A stretch of DNA of 64,000 nucleotides. It comes from Chitinophaga sp. YR627 (GTDB lineage Bacteria; Bacteroidota; Bacteroidia; Chitinophagales; Chitinophagaceae). Within the stretch, counting starts at the first letter, position 1. Each line of letters starts with the position of its first letter. The stretch spans positions 496,001 to 560,000 of the forward strand of contig NZ_FOUX01000006.1 in the NCBI RefSeq assembly GCF_900114995.1, written 5' to 3'. Below the pieces are notes generated by a model. It did not search any database and was not told the origin of the DNA. It worked only from the letters and a program-made list of their open reading frames with translations. A program made the position numbers and the translations under genes. Positions 1 through 8,207 of the stretch are shown piece after piece.

Positions 1-1
1 A

Positions 2-340
2 ACACCAGACGAAGACCTGCTGGTGTTTGCTACACAATACGCTATCTGTCGTCAGTTGCAGGCATTCGGTATTAAATTCCCCGTGGTGATAGGAACCGGT
101 ATTGGAAAATATATATCCAGGGTAATTAAAGGAGAGTTGAAAGCAGAAGATGTGCCGGTACTCCTGAAAACAGACAAAGAACGTCAGCCTGCAGATAAAG
201 AGAAACTCAGAATGATTGTTAGGAATCTGCTGGAGAAAAACCCTTCTCTGTTCCTGGAGCTGGGCGCCGATCATACAATGTCAGATCTCCTGAAAGAATG
301 GGCGGGAGCGCTGAATATTCCTCAGAACACGATCTTCAGT
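2..340 (+). other. Decayed acyltransferase domain inside the PKS protein
   Basis: The early AT core FATQYAICRQLQAFGIKFP is recognisable, but GHSxGE has become GTGIGK, with Gly (residue 26) where the catalytic Ser should be. About 150 residues of the usual AT fold, including the active-site His region, appear deleted before the LFLELG segment. It cannot load extender units and fits the free-standing AT at 6957. Boundaries are approximate. Confidence 0.8.
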
Positions 341-3300
341 CATGCTGGCACAGCCGGAAACCTGCTCTCGTTATTCGCAGATCTATACAATGCTGGTGTG
401 ACGGCTGACTGGGACGAACATTATACTGGTAAAAATTATCATAAAGTAGAATGTCCTGTTTATCCTTTTGAAAAGACCAGATGCTGGTTCACAGAACCAA
501 CCTGGCAACAGCAGGAAACTGTCAGTGACTGGTATTACAAACTTCATTGGACGCATGTCGCCCCCAAAGACAAGAGCCTTGCCTCATTGAAAGACCGCTT
601 GCTGCTTGTCTTCACCGATAAAGAAGGTGTATCTGATGCACTGGTGACAATACTGGAAGAGAAAGGTAACCGTTGTGTATGCGTAACACCAGGTACCGGG
701 TTTGAAATGGTGTCAGATAAGTTGTTCCGCGTGAATTATACAGACGAAAAAGATTATCGCCTGTTATCCGACAGTCTGCATGCACTATATGGCAAGCTGG
801 ATGGTATCGTCTACCTGAGCGGCTTCTTCAAACCGGTTGAGTCTGAGTTGACAGTAACAGACGCACAGCTACAGACAGCTTTCTATGGCTTGTTTAATGC
901 CTGTAAGACATTCTCAAATTATTTTACAAAAGCTAATTTTAATCTGGCCGTCCTCACAGGAAACGTACATGCCGTAGTAGAAGATGATCAGCAGCTTTCG
1001 CCAATAGCGTCACTGGCGCCAGGTATGATCAAAGCTGCCCTGGCAGAATACTACACCCTCAGAACAACCTGCGTGGATGTAGACGCACTGAATACTTCGC
1101 CGCTGAGCATTGCCACACTTTTGTCGGAAGAATTGTCCGGCGATGATCTGGTCCGCTTTGTGGCCTACCGTCAGGGTAAACGCTATGTACAGGAGCTGAA
1201 CCGTGTGGACAACACCGGACAAACAAACAGCACCTATCAGCTGGAAGAGAACGGCGTATATCTCCTTACCGGTGGTCATAGTGGTATTGGGCTCGAAATA
1301 GCCAAAGCAGTGGCCTCTCGTGTAAAAGCTACCTTGCTGATCATCGGCAGACGATCCGCTGAGGAAGTCGCTCCGCAGATACAAACACTCGAACAGTTGG
1401 GTAGTAAAGTATATTACTACTCCGCAGATATAAGCAGTAATAATGAACTGGACATTGTATTTACTGATATCAAAAAACGCTTTGATCGGTTGGCAGGTGT
1501 TATTCATAGCGCTGGCATCGGTAGTAGCGGAACGGCTATCGGAAAGCGCAATATTGCGGATATAGCAACAACCTTCGCGCCTAAAGTACAGGGTTCTGTT
1601 CTCCTGGAACAATACACCCGTTCACTCGATCCGGGTTTCTTCGTTGTCTTTTCTTCTGTTGCAGCATTGGTACCAGCCAGCGCAAGTGCTGACTATTCTA
1701 CGGCGAACGTATTCCAGGATGCCTTCGCAGCCTACTGGCGCAGGAAAGGTCGCAACTTCATTAGTGTTAACTGGCCGGACTGGAAAGAAACAGGACTGGC
1801 CTATAGAAAGACTTTACTGCAATCAGCAGAAGAAGTGATGCAGCGCTACTCTTATCTGGAGCCTATCGGCAATGCTGATGGTGTCGAGGCCTTCTTCAAG
1901 GCACTGGAACAGCAAAAGCCACGTTTCATCGTAGTGAAAGCAGATTTCAGAAACTTTATCATCAACCCATACTTTAAGATCGGTACGATCAAAAAGCAGC
2001 AGGCAGCAGAAGAAACAGAGGAAAGCAAATTCTCTGCATTCATAAGAGGTGCAGGGAGTGAGTTTAGTCCTACAGAACTGCAACTGGCAGGTATCTGGCA
2101 TGAGGTGCTGAAATTAGACGAAGTACATCCGGAAGATGATTTCTACGATCTGGGAGGGCACTCGCTGAACATTATCAGGATGCTCAATAAAGTAGAACAG
2201 CAGATGAATGTTACAATGCCTATCGCCGAATTGCTCGATAACAGTACCCTGGCAGGTATTGCAGCGCATATAGATACGATCCGCGAAAGTCAGGAAGTGA
2301 AGGTCGCCAGTAGTATCCCCCGCATACAGGACGCAGAATATACAGAATTATCGCATGCGCAACTACGCTTTTGGTTGCTGCACCAGCCGGAGACAGGAAG
2401 GGAAGCTTACAACGTCCCTATTGCATATCGTCTGAAAGGAAAGGTGGACATCAGCGCACTGGAAACTGCATTGAATGTATTTGTCAGCAGACACGAAAGT
2501 CTCAGAACAATATACGTACTGCAGAAAGGTGTACCTGTTCAAAAGGTATTACCGCTGGAAGAAACTGGTTTCACTTTCCAGGTGCACGATTTACGTAACC
2601 AGCCGGATGCCGCACAACTGGCAGCGGATAAGGTAAGGGAAGCAGCTGGAACTGCGTTTGACCTGGCCGCCGGACCTGTAATACAGGCTTATCTCTACCA
2701 GGTGGCCGATGACGATTACGTTTTTATGATGGTCCTGCATCATATCTGCTCGGACGGACGTTCCATGGAGATCTTGCGGAATGAAGTGCTGGAATGTTAT
2801 AAAGCAGCATTGCAAAAGAAAACACCGGCACTGCCCGCATTAAATATCCATTATAAAGATTATGCGGCCTGGCAGAACGAACGTATCCGCAACGGTTACT
2901 TTGATGCACACAAAGCCTACTGGCGCGAAAGATTGGCCAATATGCAGTCCATTTCACTGGAGAAACACTTTGACTATCCACGCCCGGTACAGGAACAGTT
3001 CGAAGCTGGCTACAACGTATTCTTCCTGCCTTCAGAAACAACGGCAAAACTAAAAGCGCTCGGCAATAACAGCACATTGTTCATCAACACCCTCCTGATC
3101 TATCAGATCCTGCTTTCTGCTTATGCAGACAGCACTGATATAGTTGTCGGTACGCCGGTCGGCGGACGTGAACACGCCGATCTGGAAAATCAACTGGGTA
3201 ACTACCTGAATACATTGCTGCTTTACACCCGGGTGGAAAAAGAACTGCCGTTCAACGAAATGCTCGAAAAAGTAAAAGAACAAACATTCACTGACTACAG

Positions 3301-3697
3301 TTACCAGGGTTATCCATTTGATATCCTGGTGGATGAGCTGAAGCTACGCGACAGCATGAATGGTTTTGAAACAGGGTTTACCTGGAATACACGTCTGGCA
3401 TCCGGTACCGATCAGGCACTGGATTTTGAGATCGAAGAATATGCAACAGGATTTAATAAAGCCAAGGCTGATATCTGGTTGCATGTGACCGAACTGAATG
3501 ACGGTTTGCAGGTAGGATTCCTCTACAAAAGATCCATATTCAAAGACGATACGATCCTGTTGTTGTCCAGTCGCTTCCAGTCACTCATTGAACAGTGTAT
3601 TCAGCATCCTGAGATCAGGATCAGTGACCTCTGTCTGGAGATAGCCGCAGAAACTGATACGGTGAAAAATCAAATAGCATTTGACTTTAATTTTTAA
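2..3697 (+). CDS. PKS protein C-terminal part: AT remnant-KR-carrier-C (5'-truncated by window)
   Basis: The frame is open to the left edge, so the gene starts upstream; the GTG at 23 is not taken as a start. Residue numbers count from that GTG. Residues 1-105 resemble an acyltransferase, but the GHSxGE nucleophile motif reads G24-T-G-I-G-K and the sequence then jumps straight to the late-AT LFLELG region, so most of the AT core is missing. A post-AT linker ends in YPFEKTRCW. Residues 167-660 are a ketoreductase with NADPH motif TGGHSGIG near 414, Ser 544/545 and Tyr 558; the LDD motif of B-type KRs is absent. A carrier domain follows with Ser 714 (LGGHSL), then a complete condensation domain (770-1210) with HHICSDG at 906. 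The protein would reduce a beta-keto group and hand an acyl chain to an amino acid on the next protein. Next gene starts 169 bp downstream. Confidence 0.93.
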   Translation, partial: TPDEDLLVFATQYAICRQLQAFGIKFPVVIGTGIGKYISRVIKGELKAEDVPVLLKTDKERQPADKEKLRMIVRNLLEKNPSLFLELGADHTMSDLLKEWAGALNIPQNTIFSHAGTAGNLLSLFADLYNAGVTADWDEHYTGKNYHKVECPVYPFEKTRCWFTEPTWQQQETVSDWYYKLHWTHVAPKDKSLASLKDRLLLVFTDKEGVSDALVTILEEKGNRCVCVTPGTGFEMVSDKLFRVNYTDEKDYRLLSDSLHALYGKLDGIVYLSGFFKPVESELTVTDAQLQTAFYGLFNACKTFSNYFTKANFNLAVLTGNVHAVVEDDQQLSPIASLAPGMIKAALAEYYTLRTTCVDVDALNTSPLSIATLLSEELSGDDLVRFVAYRQGKRYVQELNRVDNTGQTNSTYQLEENGVYLLTGGHSGIGLEIAKAVASRVKATLLIIGRRSAEEVAPQIQTLEQLGSKVYYYSADISSNNELDIVFTDIKKRFDRLAGVIHSAGIGSSGTAIGKRNIADIATTFAPKVQGSVLLEQYTRSLDPGFFVVFSSVAALVPASASADYSTANVFQDAFAAYWRRKGRNFISVNWPDWKETGLAYRKTLLQSAEEVMQRYSYLEPIGNADGVEAFFKALEQQKPRFIVVKADFRNFIINPYFKIGTIKKQQAAEETEESKFSAFIRGAGSEFSPTELQLAGIWHEVLKLDEVHPEDDFYDLGGHSLNIIRMLNKVEQQMNVTMPIAELLDNSTLAGIAAHIDTIRESQEVKVASSIPRIQDAEYTELSHAQLRFWLLHQPETGREAYNVPIAYRLKGKVDISALETALNVFVSRHESLRTIYVLQKGVPVQKVLPLEETGFTFQVHDLRNQPDAAQLAADKVREAAGTAFDLAAGPVIQAYLYQVADDDYVFMMVLHHICSDGRSMEILRNEVLECYKAALQKKTPALPALNIHYKDYAAWQNERIRNGYFDAHKAYWRERLANMQSISLEKHFDYPRPVQEQFEAGYNVFFLPSETTAKLKALGNNSTLFINTLLIYQILLSAYADSTDIVVGTPVGGREHADLENQLGNYLNTLLLYTRVEKELPFNEMLEKVKEQTFTDYSYQGYPFDILVDELKLRDSMNGFETGFTWNTRLASGTDQALDFEIEEYATGFNKAKADIWLHVTELNDGLQVGFLYKRSIFKDDTILLLSSRFQSLIEQCIQHPEIRISDLCLEIAAETDTVKNQIAFDFNF

Positions 3698-3712
3698 ATA
3701 AAGCTGCTCTAC

Positions 3713-3822
3713 CCGGTAGCTGCGTGTGCCGTGGCCCTCTCTCACACGCTATGGAGACATTACGCCCCTGTTCTGTGGCTTGTACCACAAGGGAGGGGGG
3801 CCACGGTGCCGTCGGCTACCGG
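3713..3822. repeat. Inverted-repeat element between two assembly-line genes
   Basis: Two 25-nt arms match at 19 positions. The left arm (3713-3737) has CCGGTAGC and CCGTGGCCC; the right arm (3798-3822) carries their complements GGGCCACGG and GCTACCGG. A smaller TGTGG/CCACA hairpin sits in the loop. It fills most of the 169-bp gap between the first two genes and could be a palindromic mobile repeat or an RNA structure within a polycistronic message. Its presence argues against starting the next gene at 3726. Confidence 0.7.
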
Positions 3823-3866
3823 TTATATATACAATATTTCAACAACGCCAAATATCTCATCTCATT

Positions 3867-6800
3867 ATGGAACTATTAAATACGGCCATACAAAAACAGT
3901 CTTTTGAATACTGGCTGAAAAAGATCACCGTACAAAATGACTGGTTAGCGGATTACATAGAAGAACAGGACGAATTGCCCTTGTTGCTATCAAGAGAAAT
4001 ACCAGGGCTGGTAGCGGAAGATCTCCGTAAAGTAGCCCGGAACGATATTTCAGCATATGTATTATTCTTCTCTGTCTATTCTTTCCTGTTATATCGCTAT
4101 TTCGGTAAGAACTGTCTGATCACCTCGCCCGATCTGAAATTGTTTCCACCTTCTGCTGCAGACCGCCTGCTGTTTTATACCAGCACGATCGCAGAAGAAA
4201 AAACATTCAAGGAGGTCATCGCTGATTTCCAGCAGGAACTGATGTCCGTATTGGAAAAACGAGATATAGATATTTATGCGTTGTTAGGAGCCGCAGAAAA
4301 TAAAGGCGTCGATACCGATCGCCTGCAATGCTTCGGTTTCCAGCACGAAACGGTGAGTGAGCAATCACAGTTTGCAGATAATAGCAGACTGAAACTGACC
4401 ATTCGTGAGCATGAAGGCACTTTCGTAGTACAGTTGCAGGTAAACGGTTTCAGAGAAGGAAAACTGATAGGACAGCAGTTCATCGATCACTATGCTTACT
4501 TGTTGGGAAATATTCGTACCCTGCTCGATCGCCGTGTCGCTGATACGGAACTCCCTTCAGCTGCAGCTGTAAAATTAGCCATACCGGAAGACGCCAAAAC
4601 CGTACTGGATCTTTTTAATACACAGGTAGAACAGCACCCCGAACAGATCGCACTGGCCAGCCGTGGTGTACAATATACCTATGCAAAACTGGATGAAGAA
4701 AGTAATAAACTGGCTAACTATCTGCTGACAGAAGAACACATCTCCAAAGGCCAGCGTGTTGCATTACTGCTGCCTCGCAGCGAATGGATCGTGACGGGTA
4801 TATTAGGCATCTTTAAGGCAGGTGCCGCCTTTGTACCGTTGGATCCTGCCTGGCCGGCCAACAGGATCCAATATATCCTGGATGACGCAGGGGTGGATGT
4901 ATTACTGACAACCACAGACTACCTGTCCCATTTGCCAGAGTTCAAAGGAACATTATTTGCCTTCGATATACAGCAGGATATGCTGACTGCTGCTGATACA
5001 CCAGCAGTTACAATCAGCGGAACAGATGCCGCCTATATCATGTATACTTCTGGCACCACCGGAAAGCCAAAAGGTGTTGTTATCGAACATAAAGGGATCG
5101 CCAACTACGCACACTGGCTGCATGATGATTTCCAGTTTGGTACAAACGACTCCACTATCCTGGTAACGTCCTACGCGTTTGACCTCGGATATACAGGTAT
5201 ATGGGGCGCTATTCCATGGGGTGCTACCCTGCACATTCCTGGAGAGGATTATAGTAAAATGCCGGAGAAACTATATGATTACCTGGCAGCAGAACAGATC
5301 AGCTTTATCAAGTTAACGCCCTCTCTTTTCCATCTGCTACTGAACGCTGGTAATAATACAGCCAGATTGTCACTGAAGAAAATATTCCTGGGCGGAGAAA
5401 TGATCCGTCCGGCAGACATCGCTGCATTTACAGCACAATATCCGGATACCCAGTTTGTGAATCACTACGGACCTACCGAAAGTACTGTAGGCTGTATCTT
5501 TCATCGCATCCCCCGCGAAAACTTTTCCGCTTTTGCTGCCCGTCCCGTGATAGGTAAGCCTATCAGAAATACGGAAGTACTGATATTGGATGAATATCAG
5601 CATACACTGCCACAAGGCGTATGGGGGGAAATTTGCGTTAGCGGACCAGGTCTGGCACAAGGCTACCTGAACGCACCGGAAATAAGCAAAAAACAGTTTA
5701 TCCGTAAAAAAGAAGCGGTAACTGGTCGTGTATACAGAACCGGTGATTATGGCCGTTATCTCACCAATGGTACGATCGAATTAAAAGGCCGTAAAGATAA
5801 TCAGGCAAAGATCAGAGGATACAGGGTAGAACTGGAAGAGATTGAAAAATGCCTTGCGAAATATCCTGATATCTATGAAGCAGCCGTTTTGCTTCAACGG
5901 ACGGAAGGCGAACAGCACGCAAAACTGGTGGCATTCTATACGGCTGTAGACAACAAAAAAGAACTAAGTGCAGAATCACTTATAAATTTCCTGAAAGCCT
6001 ATCTGCCTGACTATATGATTCCTTCGGATATCATTCCGCTCGATGTAATGCCTGTAAATGAAAACGGAAAGCTAAACAGACAACAGTTATCTGCCTCTCT
6101 TGCGACAAAAAACAACCGTCGTCGTAATAAACAGGTATCGCCGGTAAATGAAACAGAACGTGTTATCCTGAAAGTATGGCAGGATGTGCTGAAAAGAAAT
6201 GATATCAGTACGATTGACAGCTTTTTTGAACTGGGAGGAAACTCATTGTTACTCGTACAGGTAAACATCCTGTTAAATGAAGTATTTCCTGCGCTGACAA
6301 TAACAGACCTTTTTGCCCATATTAATATAGCAGCACTGGCTGCACATATCGACCAGACAGAAGATGCCGCTGGTATGAGCCTGGCAGGTACTGGTATTCA
6401 ATTTCCGCCCGACTATTTTACTACTTCATCGACGCCTTCCACAGAACTGTTTGTGAAATTAGGTGAAGAGGCAAGTGCCGCCGTGAGTGCATCTGCCATC
6501 GCCTGCGGTATCTCCGAAACAGATATCTGCATTGGAACTTTTGCCTATGCGTTGGCGAAATCGGCTGGAACGGGAGATGTGCTCTTCCATTTGTACGAAG
6601 GTGAGGGCAAGCTGAAACGTTTGTCTGTACCTGTACACCGTGCGGAAACAAAAGAACAGTTATACAGTACTGCCGCCTTACAGAGCGCTCATCCGGAATT
6701 GATCTTTGCTGCTGATAACGTGATCCGCCCGGCAGGAAAAGAGCAGGAAATGATCTGGCCATTGGTGAGTTTGAATGGCAGACCCGCAGTAGCGAACGGC

Positions 6801-6935
6801 ATTTTTGATATCGTACTTACCATTCAGGATAGAAATGGAGTACTGGCATTCTCCCTGGAGCATGCATCCCGTATAAATGCCGAAAAAATGGAAACATTAC
6901 TTGACCTGTTCGTCAGCATGCTCGAACGTGCCTGA
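3867..6935 (+). CDS. NRPS protein: half C - A (Asp-like) - PCP - half C
   Basis: The start is placed at ATG 3867 (MELLNTAIQK), not the in-frame ATG 3726, which lies in the inverted-repeat element; this gives 1022 residues. Residues 1-230 resemble only the C-terminal lobe of a condensation domain and lack HHxxxDG. Residues 245-770 are an adenylation domain with TSGTTGKPKG near 393, NHYGPTE, YRTGD and NENGKLNR. The hand-read specificity positions are D-L-T-K-F-G-H-V-G plus the core Lys, close to known Asp codes such as DLTKVGHIGK. A PCP follows with Ser 793 (LGGNSL). The last 190 residues again look like a C-domain C-terminal lobe without catalytic motif. Its role is likely to activate Asp and accept the chain from the C domain of the preceding protein. 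The next gene, the trans-AT, starts 21 bp downstream. Confidence 0.9.
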   Translation: MELLNTAIQKQSFEYWLKKITVQNDWLADYIEEQDELPLLLSREIPGLVAEDLRKVARNDISAYVLFFSVYSFLLYRYFGKNCLITSPDLKLFPPSAADRLLFYTSTIAEEKTFKEVIADFQQELMSVLEKRDIDIYALLGAAENKGVDTDRLQCFGFQHETVSEQSQFADNSRLKLTIREHEGTFVVQLQVNGFREGKLIGQQFIDHYAYLLGNIRTLLDRRVADTELPSAAAVKLAIPEDAKTVLDLFNTQVEQHPEQIALASRGVQYTYAKLDEESNKLANYLLTEEHISKGQRVALLLPRSEWIVTGILGIFKAGAAFVPLDPAWPANRIQYILDDAGVDVLLTTTDYLSHLPEFKGTLFAFDIQQDMLTAADTPAVTISGTDAAYIMYTSGTTGKPKGVVIEHKGIANYAHWLHDDFQFGTNDSTILVTSYAFDLGYTGIWGAIPWGATLHIPGEDYSKMPEKLYDYLAAEQISFIKLTPSLFHLLLNAGNNTARLSLKKIFLGGEMIRPADIAAFTAQYPDTQFVNHYGPTESTVGCIFHRIPRENFSAFAARPVIGKPIRNTEVLILDEYQHTLPQGVWGEICVSGPGLAQGYLNAPEISKKQFIRKKEAVTGRVYRTGDYGRYLTNGTIELKGRKDNQAKIRGYRVELEEIEKCLAKYPDIYEAAVLLQRTEGEQHAKLVAFYTAVDNKKELSAESLINFLKAYLPDYMIPSDIIPLDVMPVNENGKLNRQQLSASLATKNNRRRNKQVSPVNETERVILKVWQDVLKRNDISTIDSFFELGGNSLLLVQVNILLNEVFPALTITDLFAHINIAALAAHIDQTEDAAGMSLAGTGIQFPPDYFTTSSTPSTELFVKLGEEASAAVSASAIACGISETDICIGTFAYALAKSAGTGDVLFHLYEGEGKLKRLSVPVHRAETKEQLYSTAALQSAHPELIFAADNVIRPAGKEQEMIWPLVSLNGRPAVANGIFDIVLTIQDRNGVLAFSLEHASRINAEKMETLLDLFVSMLERA

Positions 6936-6956
6936 TGTTACCCAAATTCTCTTATC

Positions 6957-8207
6957 ATGTTGAAGACTGCATTTTTATTTCCCGGCCAGGGAGCGCAATA
7001 TACTGGCATGGGCAAACCGCTTTTTGACACATCAGCCATTGCACGCGAGGTATACGAACAGGCATCTGATGCCCTGCACATGGACATGAAGAAGCTTTGC
7101 TTTGAAGAAAGTGCTGCTACGCTTGAACAGACTGAACTTGCCCAACCTGCCATCCTAACTACAAGTGTAGCTGCTTTCAGACATTATACGCGTCAGGAAG
7201 GATGGCCCTGTCCTCAATACCTGGCAGGCCATAGCCTCGGTGAATACACAGCTCTCTGTTGCGCTGGTGCACTGGAACTGGGAGATGCATTGCGATTGGT
7301 GCGTCAGCGGGGAAAGCTGATGCAGGAAGCCGTTCCGGTGGGTAAAGGCAGTATGGCTGCAATCAATGATTTGAGTACAACGGTTGTTGAAGAGATCTGT
7401 AAAAAAGTAGCACCGGACACCGTTTGGATAGCTGCTTACAACCTGGACAAACAGGTAACGATTGCCGGTTATCAGGAACAGGTCAGCGCCGTGATGCAGC
7501 AATGCACAGCTCAGGGTGCTGAAGTCATGCAACTCAAAGTAAGCGCTCCTTTTCATACGCCGCTGATGCAACCGGCAGCTGACCTTTTGCTGGAACTGCT
7601 CTCAGCCGCTAAGATCTCGCCATTGCAATGTGCCGTGCTTTCCAATGTAACCGGCGCCCCTTATAAATCAGAAACCGAAATAGTAGATGGTTTATACAGA
7701 CAGATGACACACCCTGTACAATGGTTACAGTCGCTGGATTATCTCCAGCAGAACGGTGTTGGGTATTTCATTGATGCAGGCCCCAGAAAGCTGCTGCGTA
7801 ACCAGGTGAAAAATCGTGCGATGAAAGTAAAAGCCTACGGTATGGAGGATAAGACAGACATCAAGGCACTGCTGGAAAACGTAAAAGAGAATATAGCTTC
7901 ATTACCAACACCAGTAAGTAAAGCGATGGCAATCGCCATCAGTACAAAGAACTGGAATGAGGATGAAGAGGTCTACGAGAAAAGCGTCATCCTGCCTTTC
8001 AGGGAGATGAAGCAACTACAGGAAAAACTGGAACAGGAACGCAGGCTACCGCAGTCAGAAGAAGTGAAACGCAGCTGTCAGCAGTTATTACAGTTGCTGC
8101 AGGCGAAACGACTGCCCGTACAGGAAATGAAAGCCTGCTTCCGTCGCTTATATTTTGAAACCGGCGCTGCCCTGGTATGGCCGGAGATTAAAGAAATACA
8201 GCTATGA
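6957..8207 (+). CDS. Free-standing (trans) acyltransferase
   Basis: This 416-residue FabD-like malonyl-CoA:ACP transacylase would load malonyl units on the AT-less carrier domains. Motifs are GQGAQ at residues 10-14, GHSLGE with nucleophile Ser 93, the RQRGKLMQ arginine segment and catalytic His 200 in APFHTPLM. The region before His reads PFH, compatible with malonyl preference. About 100 residues follow the usual FabD end, rich in Glu, Gln and Lys and probably helical; their role is unknown and they may help docking. Its stop codon overlaps the next start (ATGA), indicating translational coupling. Position between PKS/NRPS genes and the absence of an intact in-cis AT make the trans-AT role strong. 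Confidence 0.92.
   Translation: MLKTAFLFPGQGAQYTGMGKPLFDTSAIAREVYEQASDALHMDMKKLCFEESAATLEQTELAQPAILTTSVAAFRHYTRQEGWPCPQYLAGHSLGEYTALCCAGALELGDALRLVRQRGKLMQEAVPVGKGSMAAINDLSTTVVEEICKKVAPDTVWIAAYNLDKQVTIAGYQEQVSAVMQQCTAQGAEVMQLKVSAPFHTPLMQPAADLLLELLSAAKISPLQCAVLSNVTGAPYKSETEIVDGLYRQMTHPVQWLQSLDYLQQNGVGYFIDAGPRKLLRNQVKNRAMKVKAYGMEDKTDIKALLENVKENIASLPTPVSKAMAIAISTKNWNEDEEVYEKSVILPFREMKQLQEKLEQERRLPQSEEVKRSCQQLLQLLQAKRLPVQEMKACFRRLYFETGAALVWPEIKEIQL

Noticed and set aside
3726..3866. In-frame N-terminal extension of the A-PCP protein
   Set aside because: It lies in the inverted-repeat element, encodes a Cys/Gly/Pro-rich leader and has no family similarity; ATG 3867 begins the conserved sequence.
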